From the NCBI GenBank assembly GCA_031269595.1, contig JAISYX010000109.1, forward strand, positions 1 through 51,421: a stretch of 51,421 bases of DNA, in the 5' to 3' direction. This DNA comes from Oscillospiraceae bacterium (GTDB taxonomy: Bacteria > Bacillota > Clostridia > Oscillospirales > Acutalibacteraceae). Under the pieces are notes generated by a model. It was not told the DNA's origin and did no database searches. It was given only the letters and a program-made list of their open reading frames with translations. Below, piece by piece: positions 39,349-47,993 of the stretch (positions are counted from its first letter, which is position 1; each line of letters opens with the position of its first letter). The translations under genes were made by a program, and so were the position numbers.

Positions 39349-40284
39349 CTATTCCTCTGCCCCTTCGCCATTGGCTAGGCTGCTTATGCTTCCGCCCTCA
39401 GCTTTAAAGTTTGGATGAATCAGCTCGCCTATCCTTTGGGTTAGCTTAAGCAAGGAATCCCCCTGATTTGTGAGCAGAGAGTAATCCAGCTCGTAAACTC
39501 TGCCCTTTACAAATGCGCCTAAATCTTGAAAATCCGTGTTGCGCCGCAGAGTATAGCCCGCTCCCTTAGGACACAGCACAAACTGAGGGTTAGCCGTGCG
39601 CAGCAGCTCAGTATCAAACTGGTAGCCCTCTGCGTCCTCGGCTATGTTCAAGCCCCCTGCGCAGTTTATAGCCATGCTTATCATGGTATCTCCTGTTGCT
39701 ATTTTAATCATGCCTGTGTCAAAGGTCATGCAAACGGTGGGTAAAACCTCTTCCTCTGTATCATAGCTGCGCTCTACATCATCCATGCTTATTAAAAGCT
39801 GATTAACGGCAGATTCCGCCCATTCCTTGCCTGTATTTAGGCCGTAAAATACAGAGCCTATATTGGCATACAGCTGCTTTAGAGTGGCTCTGTTAATTGC
39901 GGGCTTAAGGGTGAGCACCTTTACGCCTGCTCTTAACAGGGCATCCCTTGCATCATCATTCAGGTCACTGTCACAGATTACAAGCTCTGCTCTGTCAGAG
40001 ATTATCTTTTGGGTATCGGGACTTTCCTGAGTGCCAAAGGAGGGCTTTTCCTTTGCCTTTTCAACTGTGCAATCCTCAGGGCGGCCTATAACAGCGGCGT
40101 TCATTTGCATATACCACACTATTTCTGTTATAGAATCTGAGAGTATAACCACTCGGGAGGGCTTTTCGGTAAACTTAACCCCGCCTAAGGTAAATGGATA
40201 TTCATTTGTCGCCGACTTTTTGCAGCCTGCCAGCACTCCGCTTATTAAAATAACACAAAATATTAATGCAATTGCTTTTTTCAT
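39349..40284 (-). CDS. Iron/cobalamin-type ABC substrate-binding lipoprotein
   Basis: The 311-residue lipoprotein starts at 40284 (AGGGAG upstream). The signal ends at ISGVLAG-Cys. The mature part is a type III periplasmic-binding fold: PSRVVILSDSITEIVWYMQM, VIGRPEDC, ELVICDSDLNDDARDALLRAGVKVLTL, AINCAGGLNIAEDA and NPQFVLCPKG. BtuF/FecB/FhuD-like families bind siderophores, haem or cobalamin. No permease or ATPase gene is next to it, so it is an orphan here. Ligand unknown. Confidence 0.87.
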   Translation of the reverse strand: MKKAIALIFCVILISGVLAGCKKSATNEYPFTLGGVKFTEKPSRVVILSDSITEIVWYMQMNAAVIGRPEDCTVEKAKEKPSFGTQESPDTQKIISDRAELVICDSDLNDDARDALLRAGVKVLTLKPAINRATLKQLYANIGSVFYGLNTGKEWAESAVNQLLISMDDVERSYDTEEEVLPTVCMTFDTGMIKIATGDTMISMAINCAGGLNIAEDAEGYQFDTELLRTANPQFVLCPKGAGYTLRRNTDFQDLGAFVKGRVYELDYSLLTNQGDSLLKLTQRIGELIHPNFKAEGGSISSLANGEGAEE

Positions 40285-40481
40285 AGCTTTTAACTTCTCC
40301 CTATTTTTTAGGATTATCATATTAATTTTAGCACATAAAATTTAAAAGTAAAGTTTTATTAATGTAAAATTTAATATATGGATGTGCTAAACAATTAAAA
40401 AAGTGCAAAGTTTAAGCTGTTAATAAGGATTTTTACTTTAATCTAGGCCAAGAAATCCCGATTATGAACAAAAATTTAATA

Positions 40482-40510
40482 TTGTAAAAATTTTTAATCT
40501 ATGGTAAACT
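40482..40510 (+). promoter_or_regulatory. Promoter for putP
   Basis: TTGTAA and TAAACT are 17 bases apart, about 105 bases before the chosen ATG. The rest of 40321-40481 is A+T-rich with nothing recognised. Confidence 0.5.
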
Positions 40511-40577
40511 TGTATTAAAGTTGTTTAGGAAGAGATTTGTTTTTATATCTATTCCTGAAAATATTAACAGAAAGGGG

Positions 40578-40606
40578 GTTTGCCGTTTATTTTTTTAACG
40601 GCAAAC
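40578..40606 (+). promoter_or_regulatory. Hairpin between SD and start of putP
   Basis: GTTTGCCGTT and AACGGCAAAC form a perfect 10-pair stem with a T-rich loop. The strong SD AAAGGGGG (40571-40578) is directly before it and the ATG at 40618 is 11 bases after it, so folding would bring the SD near the start. Confidence 0.5.
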
Positions 40607-40617
40607 GGTACACAAAA

Positions 40618-42216
40618 ATGGGAGATTGGAGCTTTGAGTTCGCGCTCAAAATGAACGACCCTCAGGCAAAGATTCTGTTTGCAATGGGCTTGTATATGCT
40701 TGCTATACTTGTAATAGGCATAGTTTGCGCTAAGCGGGCAAACAAGAGCAGCGAGGATTACTTTATAGGCGGACGAAGCCTTGGCCCGTGGGTTGCTGCA
40801 ATGAGTGCAGAGGCCAGTGATATGAGCGGCTGGTTGCTAATGGGAGTGCCTGGCTTAGCCTATTGGTGCGGCCTTGCAGACGCTTTTTGGACAGCCCTAG
40901 GGCTTGCCCTTGGCACCTATATAAACTGGCTTGTGGTTTCAAAAAGACTGCGCCGTTATTCACTTGTTGTGGATAATGCAATTACAATACCCGAATTTTT
41001 TAGCAACAGATTTAGAGAAAATAAAAAGATTATTTTAACAATATCCTCTGTGTTTATTTTGATATTCTTTTCTGTTTATGTGGGAAGCTGCTTTGTTACA
41101 GGCGGCAAACTGTTCAGCCAATTATTTGGAACTGACTACCACGTAATGATGATAATAAGCGCACTTATAGTTGTTATTTACACTCTGCTAGGTGGATTTT
41201 TGGCCGAGAGTATCTCAGACTTTGTTCAGGGCTTGGTTATGATTTTTGCCTTGCTTGCCGTTTTGGTTTTTGGCATATTCTCTGCCGGTGGAATAGGCGA
41301 GGTAGCAAAAAATGTAGGCGATATTCCAGGCTTTGTTGATTTCTTTGGACTTGCTGCTCCCAGCGTCGACGCAAGCGGCGTTCAACTGGTGGCCGAGGGC
41401 AAGCCTTTGTTTGGAGACGCAACTCCTTACGGCTTGCTTACAATTATATCTACCATGTCTTGGGGCTTAGGCTATTTTGGTATGCCTCAGGTGCTTTTAA
41501 GATTTATGGCTATACGCAAAACCTCTGAGCTCAGGCGTTCAAGGATTATTGCCACGGTATGGTGCGTTATATCTCTTGCCGCCGCTTTGGTTATAGGCCT
41601 TATCAGCCGTTCGCTCTTTGCAACAAACACAGAGCTTCTTACCGCCTCCGGAGCCGAGAATGTGTTTATAACCTTCTCGCAATTCCTGTTCCATCCAATA
41701 GTGGCAGGAATAGTTATGTCTGCTATTCTTGCGGCCGCAATGAGCTCTTCAGATTCATATTTGCTTATTGCTTCATCTGCGGTTTCAAAAAACATCTATC
41801 AGGGCTTATTAAAAAAGAATGCGAGCGAAAAACAGGTTATGAATGTAAGCCGCATAACCCTTTTGGTTATTTCAATTATAGGCATAGTTATAGCTTGGAA
41901 TGAGAACAGCGTTATATTTAAGGTTGTAAGCTTTGCCTGGGCAGGCTTTGGCGCAACCTTCGGCCCGCTTATGCTGCTTTGCCTTTTTTGGAAGCGCATT
42001 ACTAGGGCAGGTGCAGTTGCAGGTATGGTAGTAGGCGGCGGCGCAGTGTTTGTTTGGAAGCTGCTTATAAGAGACCTTGGCGGATACTTTGATATTTACG
42101 AGCTTCTGCCGGCCTTCCTGCTTTCAGCCTTGGCAATAGTGATTGTATCACTTGTTACCAAAAAGCCCAAGCAAGAGGTTTTAGATGACTTTGATGCGGT
42201 TAAAACAGTGGAGTAA
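40618..42216 (+). CDS. putP: Sodium/proline symporter PutP
   Basis: The 532-residue protein starts at MGDWSFEFAL; a longer open frame reaches 40537 but lacks an SD. It has about 13 membrane helices and the SSS-family signature: SSEDYFIGGRSLGPWVAAMSAEASDMSGWLLMGVPGLAY, LSWG-like TMSWGLGYFGMPQVLLRFMA and ILAAAMSSSDSYLLIASSAVSKNIYQ. Ser and Asp residues near helix 2 form the Na+ site in PutP. It imports proline with Na+. It ends at a strong bidirectional terminator. Confidence 0.92.
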   Translation: MGDWSFEFALKMNDPQAKILFAMGLYMLAILVIGIVCAKRANKSSEDYFIGGRSLGPWVAAMSAEASDMSGWLLMGVPGLAYWCGLADAFWTALGLALGTYINWLVVSKRLRRYSLVVDNAITIPEFFSNRFRENKKIILTISSVFILIFFSVYVGSCFVTGGKLFSQLFGTDYHVMMIISALIVVIYTLLGGFLAESISDFVQGLVMIFALLAVLVFGIFSAGGIGEVAKNVGDIPGFVDFFGLAAPSVDASGVQLVAEGKPLFGDATPYGLLTIISTMSWGLGYFGMPQVLLRFMAIRKTSELRRSRIIATVWCVISLAAALVIGLISRSLFATNTELLTASGAENVFITFSQFLFHPIVAGIVMSAILAAAMSSSDSYLLIASSAVSKNIYQGLLKKNASEKQVMNVSRITLLVISIIGIVIAWNENSVIFKVVSFAWAGFGATFGPLMLLCLFWKRITRAGAVAGMVVGGGAVFVWKLLIRDLGGYFDIYELLPAFLLSALAIVIVSLVTKKPKQEVLDDFDAVKTVE

Positions 42217-42237
42217 AGGTTCAAGCCGGTAAACTAA

Positions 42238-42273
42238 AGGGGCTGCAGCACGTTTTGTTGTGCTGCAGCCCCT
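42238..42273. terminator. Bidirectional terminator between putP and the ABC exporter
   Basis: AGGGGCTGCAGCAC and GTGCTGCAGCCCCT form a perfect 14-pair stem with loop GTTTTGTT. The flanking A+T runs are moderate. Confidence 0.85.
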
Positions 42274-42282
42274 AATTTAATT

Positions 42283-44463
42283 CTATGCAGTTTCTTCATT
42301 AGAAAACTGCGAAATAAACATATCGTAGTAAAAGCCCTTTTTAGCCATAAGCTCCGCATGGTTGCCCTGCTCCATAACAGAGCCCTTATCCATAACAAGT
42401 ATTATATCCGCATCCCTTATGGTTGAGAGCCTGTGGGCTATAACAAAGCTGGTTCTGCCCTTCATAAGCTTAGCCATAGCCTTTTGTATAAGCACCTCTG
42501 TGCGGGTGTCAACAGAGCTTGTGGCCTCGTCCAGAATGAGTATATCGGGGTTAGAGAGAAAGGCTCTTGCTATGGTTATAAGCTGCCTTTGCCCCTGTGA
42601 GATGTTAGAGGCGTTATCGTTGAGAACAGTCTCATAGCCCTCAGGCAGGTGGCGCACAAACCTGTCTACATAGGCCGCATTAGAGGCGGCGAGTATAGCC
42701 TCATCTGTGGGCTTTTCTATAGCTCCATAGGCTATATTTTCTTTAATAGAGCCATTAAACAGCCAGGTATCCTGTAACACCATGCCAAAGGTATTGCGCA
42801 AATCGTCACGCTTCATTTGGCGTATATCTGTGCCGTCTATGGTAATTTTGCCGCCCTGAACCTCATAAAAGCGCATTAGCAGATTAACAAGGGTGGTCTT
42901 TCCAGCCCCCGTGTGCCCTACTATGGCAATTGATTGTCCCGGGGAAACCTGTAGATTTAAATCCTTGATAAGGGGATTTTCTGCATCGTAGCTAAAGTCT
43001 ACATTCTCAAAGGCTACATAGCCCTTTACCTTCTCCAGCTTGACTGAATCGGCTGCGTCCAGCTCCTGCTCAGGCTCGTCAAGGAGCTCAAACACACGCT
43101 CTGCAGAGGCTATCATGCTTTGCAGAACATTCATTATGCTGGCCGTTTGCGTTAGCGGCTGATTAAGCCTGCGTGAATACTGAATAAAGGCCTGAATGTT
43201 ACCAAAGTCCATTCTGCCTGCGGCTACACTCAAGCCGCCTACTATGCATATAGCAACATAGTTTAGGTTGTTAATGAAGTTCATGCTGGGCATTATAACA
43301 CCTGATATAAACTGCGCCCTGAATGCGGATTGATAAAGGTTGTTGTTGTGCTCCTCAAAAACCTCAATGGCCTCCTGCTGTTTGCCGAACACCTTAACAA
43401 TGTTGTGGCCTGTGTACATCTCCTCAACATGGGCGTTTAGGTCGCCTGTGCTCTGCCACTGCTTTTTAAAGTGCTTTTGTGAGCGGCTTGCAACCAAGCC
43501 CGCCACTGCAAGACAGATAACCACAGCACCCATAGAGATTAGCGCAAGAGTTATGCTTATGCTAAACATCATAACTATGGTAAATATAACCGTGAGCACT
43601 GCCGTTATAACCTGATTAAGGCTTTGCTGCAAGGATTGCTGTATGTTATCCACATCGTTGGTTATGCGTGAGAGTATATCTCCCCTTGGGTTGGTGTCAA
43701 AGTATTTAAGGGGCAGTCTGGTGAGCTTTTCGTCTATCTGCCTGCGCATGTTGTAAACTATCTTGGTGCTTATTCCTGCATTGATAAAGCTTTGTATCCA
43801 TGAGAGGAATGCGCCTATAACATATAACAGCAGCACATTTATGAGTATGCGGCCTATGCCCTCAAAATCTATTTTAGCGTTTGCACCCAGCTCGCCGTCT
43901 AAGCTGGAGAGCATACCTGAGAGGTCCGGCCCTTCACCGCTTACAAAGGAAGCTCCCAAACCTCCGCTATCTCCTGACTGCTGCTTTGCCGCAAGGGTTT
44001 GCATCATGTTACCAAAGAATTGCATAAGCGCAGGGTCGCCTGCAATGGATTTAGGCAGCAGAACGGGGTTTGGCCTGCCTGCCTGCGCACTCTCTTGAAA
44101 TTGCTTGAACTCCTCAGATTTAGCTGCATCTATAAAGGTAACAAGCTTATCCTTGGTCATGCCCTCAGGGAAAGTTCCGCCGTTAAGGTCTGTAAGGGTT
44201 TCGCTGACGGTTTTGCTCATAACACCGCCAAAAAGCTTGGTAATAGCCGTGCCCAGCACCTTAGGGCCTTGAATCTCCAGCCCCACACTGCATATGGCAA
44301 ATATTATAATTAATACAAAGGATATAGCATTGGGCTTTAAATAGCTTAGCAAACGCTTAAAGGATTTGCCAAAGTTTTTGGCCTTAACGCCGCTGCCGCC
44401 CATACCCATAGGGCCGCCGCCCATTGGGCCTCTTGCTTTATGCTGTCTTGGTTTCTCACTCAT
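42283..44463 (-). CDS. ABC multidrug-type exporter, consensus-site subunit
   Basis: The 726-residue half-transporter has a Gly/Met-rich N-terminus (GPMGGGPMGMGGSG), six membrane segments and a C-terminal ATPase with Walker A GHTGAGKTT, signature ISQGQRQ, Walker B ILILDEATSS with catalytic Glu, and the H-loop AHRLST. An external insertion of about 130 residues lies between the first two membrane segments, which is unusual. It overlaps the partner gene by four bases (ATGA). With the partner it should form a heterodimer that exports drugs or lipids. Confidence 0.93.
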   Translation of the reverse strand: MSEKPRQHKARGPMGGGPMGMGGSGVKAKNFGKSFKRLLSYLKPNAISFVLIIIFAICSVGLEIQGPKVLGTAITKLFGGVMSKTVSETLTDLNGGTFPEGMTKDKLVTFIDAAKSEEFKQFQESAQAGRPNPVLLPKSIAGDPALMQFFGNMMQTLAAKQQSGDSGGLGASFVSGEGPDLSGMLSSLDGELGANAKIDFEGIGRILINVLLLYVIGAFLSWIQSFINAGISTKIVYNMRRQIDEKLTRLPLKYFDTNPRGDILSRITNDVDNIQQSLQQSLNQVITAVLTVIFTIVMMFSISITLALISMGAVVICLAVAGLVASRSQKHFKKQWQSTGDLNAHVEEMYTGHNIVKVFGKQQEAIEVFEEHNNNLYQSAFRAQFISGVIMPSMNFINNLNYVAICIVGGLSVAAGRMDFGNIQAFIQYSRRLNQPLTQTASIMNVLQSMIASAERVFELLDEPEQELDAADSVKLEKVKGYVAFENVDFSYDAENPLIKDLNLQVSPGQSIAIVGHTGAGKTTLVNLLMRFYEVQGGKITIDGTDIRQMKRDDLRNTFGMVLQDTWLFNGSIKENIAYGAIEKPTDEAILAASNAAYVDRFVRHLPEGYETVLNDNASNISQGQRQLITIARAFLSNPDILILDEATSSVDTRTEVLIQKAMAKLMKGRTSFVIAHRLSTIRDADIILVMDKGSVMEQGNHAELMAKKGFYYDMFISQFSNEETA

Positions 44464-46205
44464 GCTAAGTCCTCCTCTCTCTGCTGAGAATTTACAATCT
44501 CCTTGTAAATTGAGCAGTTGTTAATAAGATACTCATGTGTGCCCATATCTGCAATAACACCGTCCTCAAGAACCACTATGTTGTCGGCATTCATAACAGT
44601 GCTTACACGCTGGGCAACTATTATAATGGTTACATCGCTCAGGTTTTTTGCAAGTGCTGCACGCAGCTTTGCATCTGTTTTAAAGTCCAAAGCCGAAAAG
44701 CTGTCGTCAAAAATGTATATAGGAGGCTTTTTAATAAGTGCACGGGCTATAGATAGCCTCTGTCTCTGCCCTCCTGAGACATTGCTGCCGCCCTGCTCTA
44801 TATCCGCATTTAAGCCCTCTGGCATGTCGTCTATAAAGTCACGGCTCTGTGAGGTCTCAATGGCCTCCCACATCTCCGCCTCCGTGGCGTCCTCCTTGCC
44901 ATAGCGCAGGTTGCTGGCAACCGTGCCCTTAAACAAAAAGGCCTTTTGGGGTACAAAGCCTATCAAGCTGTGCAAATCGGCCTGATTTAGCTCCTTTATA
45001 TTAATGCCGTCTATAAGCAGCTCACCTGTGCTTACATCATAAAGGCGGGGGATAAGGTTAACCAGCGTGGATTTACCCGAGCCTGTAGAGCCTATAATGG
45101 CGGTGGTTTGCCCGGGCTTGGCTGCAAAGCTGAGGTTGCGCAGCACGGGAGCCTCTGCACCTGCATAGCTAAAGCTTACGTTTTTAAACTCCACAAGCCC
45201 CTTAGCCTCGCTCCTGTTAAAGCCCCTTGAGCCCTGTGCATTATCGGGAATATCAGGCACTGCCTCCAAAACCTCATTAATACGGCCTGCGGAGACAGAG
45301 GCACGTGGCAGCATGATAAACATCATAACAGCCATTATAACCGAGAACATAATTTGCATTGAATATGAGAGAAAGGCCGTCATGTTACCAACAGGCATAT
45401 CCCCCGAATCTATGCGGTAGCCCGAAAACCAAACTATAGCAACACAGTTAATGTTGATGAGTATGGTCATCATAGGCATCATTATAGCCATAAGCCTTGC
45501 TACCTTAAGGTTGTTGTTGGTTAAATCCTTGTTTGCGGCGTCAAAGCGGGCACTCTCGGTTCTCTCCTTAACAAAGGCACGAATAACACGTATACCGCTT
45601 AGCTTTTCTCTAACAAGGCGGTTAAGGCCGTCTATTTTGCTTTGCATACTCTTAAATAAGGGCAGAGCCTTGCTTGCAAACAGCCACACTATAATTAGCA
45701 TAATTGGTATTAGCACAGCTATAACCCAAGCCAGCTTGCTATCCTGCCTAATGGCCATAATTGCGCCGCCTATGCAGGTTATAGGTGCAGATACCATCAT
45801 AGTAAGCATCATAAAGGTAAACATCTGTGTTTGCTGAACATCGTTTGTGTTGCGTGTGATAAGTGATGCGGGTGTGAACTTATCCACATCGGATTTTGAA
45901 AAGCTCTGCACCTTTTTAAACAGATGCAGGCGCACATCACGGCCAAAGGACATGGCCGATTTTGCGGCGAAATACGTTGAAAATATCGCACACAAAATAG
46001 AACCTACCGAAACCGCCATCATAAGCAAGCCCGTTTGCAGAATGTAATCATTATCGCCTTTTTGCACGCCGTTGTTTATAATATCGGCGTTTAAATCGGG
46101 CAGATACAAGCTTGCAATGGCCTGCAGTGCAATGAGTATTACTGCGGTTAGCAGCATACCTGTATAAGGCTTAAGATGCTTCCATAGCTTAAACATTTTC
46201 TTCAC
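44460..46205 (-). CDS. ABC multidrug-type exporter, degenerate-site subunit
   Basis: The 581-residue half-transporter has six membrane segments and an ATPase with Walker A GSTGSGKST and signature VSGGQRQ. Walker B is IYIFDDSFSALD, with Asp in place of the catalytic Glu, and the H-loop His is replaced (IVAQRVSTV). This is the pattern of the non-catalytic partner in heterodimeric exporters such as BmrC or TM287. It overlaps marR and the partner gene, so the three form one operon. Confidence 0.93.
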   Translation of the reverse strand: MKKMFKLWKHLKPYTGMLLTAVILIALQAIASLYLPDLNADIINNGVQKGDNDYILQTGLLMMAVSVGSILCAIFSTYFAAKSAMSFGRDVRLHLFKKVQSFSKSDVDKFTPASLITRNTNDVQQTQMFTFMMLTMMVSAPITCIGGAIMAIRQDSKLAWVIAVLIPIMLIIVWLFASKALPLFKSMQSKIDGLNRLVREKLSGIRVIRAFVKERTESARFDAANKDLTNNNLKVARLMAIMMPMMTILININCVAIVWFSGYRIDSGDMPVGNMTAFLSYSMQIMFSVIMAVMMFIMLPRASVSAGRINEVLEAVPDIPDNAQGSRGFNRSEAKGLVEFKNVSFSYAGAEAPVLRNLSFAAKPGQTTAIIGSTGSGKSTLVNLIPRLYDVSTGELLIDGINIKELNQADLHSLIGFVPQKAFLFKGTVASNLRYGKEDATEAEMWEAIETSQSRDFIDDMPEGLNADIEQGGSNVSGGQRQRLSIARALIKKPPIYIFDDSFSALDFKTDAKLRAALAKNLSDVTIIIVAQRVSTVMNADNIVVLEDGVIADMGTHEYLINNCSIYKEIVNSQQREEDLA

Positions 46206-46671
46206 TCTCTTTCATGGCTTCCTTTGTAAATTCACAAAGTCGGCGCAGGATATTTAATAGCTGCTGCTGTTCCTCCGGTTCAAGCCTGCCAAAGGTAGAG
46301 CACAGGATTTCCTTTTTTGTTTTAGCCGCCTCTGCGGCTATTTTGCGTCCATCGTCTGTCAAGCTTATTCTGGTTAGCCTCTGGTCCTTTTCATCCACCT
46401 GTCTTGTTAAAAGGCCGAGCTTTTCCATTTTTTGCAGCATGGTTGTAACTGTGGGACGTGCAACCTTCATCTCTTGAGCCAGCTCCCACTGGCTTATGTC
46501 CTCGTGCCCCAAAAGATGATACAGGCACGCTCCCTGAGCGGGGAACACCCCCAAAAGATTCATTCTTTGCATAAGCAGCTTGCGTTGCAGCATAAAAAAG
46601 GTTCCAAGCTCGCCTGCTTCTTCGTGACCTTCAATCTCACATCTTCTACAGCTTTCTTCGTCAATATTCAC
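46189..46671 (-). CDS. MarR-family transcriptional regulator
   Basis: The 160-residue protein has a winged-helix MarR core: GACLYHLLGHEDISQWELAQEMKVARPTVTTMLQKMEKLGLLTR with the wing VDEKDQRLTRISLTDDG. The N-terminus holds CRRCE, a possible redox or metal-sensing Cys pair, which is not typical of the family. It is the first gene of the exporter operon and overlaps the next gene by 17 bases. It probably represses the operon through the dyads at 46703-46722 and is released by a transported compound. Confidence 0.9.
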   Translation of the reverse strand: MNIDEESCRRCEIEGHEEAGELGTFFMLQRKLLMQRMNLLGVFPAQGACLYHLLGHEDISQWELAQEMKVARPTVTTMLQKMEKLGLLTRQVDEKDQRLTRISLTDDGRKIAAEAAKTKKEILCSTFGRLEPEEQQQLLNILRRLCEFTKEAMKESEENV

Positions 46672-46702
46672 AAAAATATCACCCCTTATTTTTACTTTGT
46701 CT

Positions 46703-46722
46703 GCTAACGGTTAGCCAACTAA
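46703..46722 (-). promoter_or_regulatory. Operator-like dyads upstream of marR
   Basis: GCTAACGGTTAGC is a perfect six-one-six palindrome and overlaps TTAGCCAACTAA. They lie between a CATAAT -10-like sequence and the SD GGGGTGAT, the usual place for MarR autoregulation. Confidence 0.6.
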
Positions 46723-46898
46723 CTATTATGGTAGTAGTATATTCCTTTATCTTCCTTAAAGTGTTAAGAAATTATTAATGTCCTGTTAACTCATATTAAA
46801 AATATAGGAGATGTTGTCCGCACCCGCTCCTAAATACCCTCACATTTCAGCAGAAGGGGATGATGTGGAAAATTTCCCCTTCTTGCAAGAATTTGGGC

Positions 46899-46927
46899 TT
46901 GCACATTTTTGATAAATGTGCTATAAT
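46899..46927 (+). promoter_or_regulatory. Promoter for carD
   Basis: TTGCAC and TATAAT are 17 bases apart. Transcription would start near 46934, giving a leader of about 140 bases. Between 46728 and 46898 I see only a GAAGGGG...CCCCTTC hairpin (46850-46883). Confidence 0.8.
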
Positions 46928-46935
46928 ATATATAT

Positions 46936-47040
46936 CAGCGTGTGGTTCTGACGAACGTAAGCCCAGTTGTCGTCAGCTGCATGTTTTTTTATTTATGTAG
47001 AAGCAGCACACAAAAACATCACGTCGGTTCACACCCTTTG
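46936..47040 (+). ncRNA. Structured 5' leader of carD with competing stems
   Basis: CTGACG (46948-46953) can pair locally with CGTCAG (46971-46976) or distally with CGTCGG (47022-47027); the distal form is extended by GTGTG (46940-46944) with CACAC (47030-47034). CTGCAT and ATGTAG form a second hairpin at 46977-47000, and ACCCTTTGGGT a third (47032-47042). The alternative pairings resemble a riboswitch or attenuator. I do not recognise the class. Confidence 0.45.
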
Positions 47041-47076
47041 GGTACAGCCGCATAAACAAAATCGGAGGTAAACTCA

Positions 47077-47601
47077 ATGTATAAAATTGGCGATTTAATC
47101 CTTTATGGCAACACCGGCATATGCCGTATTACAGACATAAGCACCCGCAATATCCCAGGGCGGGACAAAAATCAGCTCTATTACGTTTTAGAGCCGTTTT
47201 ATCAAGACAGAACTACTATCTACACTCCAACGGATACAAAGGTATTTATGCGCCCTGTGGTTTCAAGAGAGGAGGCTGAAAAGCTTATTGCACTGATACC
47301 CACAATTAAGGCTAAGCCCTATCACAACCGTGCCACAAGTGAGCTTGAGCAGCATTACAGAGCCTTTTTTAAGAGCCACAACTGCGAGGATTTAATTGAG
47401 ATTACCATGTCTATCTACAATAAAAGGCAGGAGCTGGCGGAGCAAAAGCGCAAATTCGGAAGTGTTGACGAGCGATTTATGAAGCAGGCCGAAGACCTGC
47501 TGTTTGGCGAGCTCTCGGTTGCCCTTGATGTTCCCAAGGACGAGATGCCGGCATATATTGAACGCAGAATAGGCGAGATTGCGGAGGGCGATGTGGAGTG
47601 A
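47077..47601 (+). CDS. CarD-family transcription regulator
   Basis: The 174-residue protein has the CarD/TRCF RNA-polymerase-interaction domain at the N-terminus (KIGDLILYGNTGICRITDI, LYYVLEPFYQDRTTIYTPTD) and a helical C-terminal half (RATSELEQHYRAFF, ELAEQKRKFGSVDERFMKQAEDLLFGELSVAL). CarD proteins bind the RNAP beta subunit and stabilise open complexes at stress or rRNA promoters. GGAGGT precedes the ATG. A structured leader and a strong promoter stand upstream. Confidence 0.92.
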   Translation: MYKIGDLILYGNTGICRITDISTRNIPGRDKNQLYYVLEPFYQDRTTIYTPTDTKVFMRPVVSREEAEKLIALIPTIKAKPYHNRATSELEQHYRAFFKSHNCEDLIEITMSIYNKRQELAEQKRKFGSVDERFMKQAEDLLFGELSVALDVPKDEMPAYIERRIGEIAEGDVE

Positions 47602-47611
47602 GGATGTTGTT

Positions 47612-47680
47612 GCTCAGGGTGATTAGGATGCAAGGCAACCTCTGGAATAGACAACTACCGAACGAACAAAGGTGTAAGGC
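47612..47680 (+). pseudogene. Remnant of a sigK-like gene
   Basis: GCTCAGGGTGATTAGGATGCAAGGCAA matches the intact sigK codons for AQGDEDARQ with four differences, one creating an in-frame TAG. A few bases later about 37 bases match the codons around IDSYRTDKGVR with five differences. The roughly 100 bases between the two segments in sigK are missing. It lies 0.4 kb upstream of intact sigK. Confidence 0.7.
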
Positions 47681-47711
47681 ATTCTCCTGAATTTTACGGG
47701 AGAATGCCTTT
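47676..47711 (+). terminator. Terminator downstream of carD
   Basis: AAGGCATTCTCC and GGGAGAATGCCTT form a 12-pair stem (one mismatch) followed by TTAAATA. It overlaps the end of the sigK remnant. Confidence 0.7.
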
Positions 47712-47936
47712 AAATACCGAGAAATGTGCGAGGTCAACTCAATGTGATAAACATCTTTCGTAAAATGAATTAATCCTGTCCATAAATAAATTGTTATCGC
47801 CATAATTATAAGAGTAATCAATTCGACAGCCATCGTATACCCCCATTCATTTTATTGATTTTACCATATTTAGCCCCATTTTTCAACCCCTCTTCGAAAT
47901 TTTCCTTCACATCCAACTCTCCCCCAAAATTAAATA

Positions 47937-47965
47937 GAATATCTTAAAACACTCCCGCATAAAAT
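47937..47965 (+). promoter_or_regulatory. Possible sigma-E-type promoter for sigK
   Basis: GAATATCT and CATAAAAT are about 13 to 14 bases apart, close to the sigma-E consensus (ATATT, CATACAAT). In B. subtilis sigK is transcribed by sigma E, so the match is in line with that. Confidence 0.5.
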
Positions 47966-47993
47966 GTAAAAACATGTAAAAAGGAGCTGTTTT

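Noticed and set aside
47477-47833. 118-codon minus-strand frame with a hydrophobic N-terminus and GGGGG before its ATG
   Set aside because: The SD is reasonable, but most of the frame is antisense to carD, its terminator and the sigK remnant, and the product has no coherent domain after residue 40. A short membrane peptide cannot be fully excluded.
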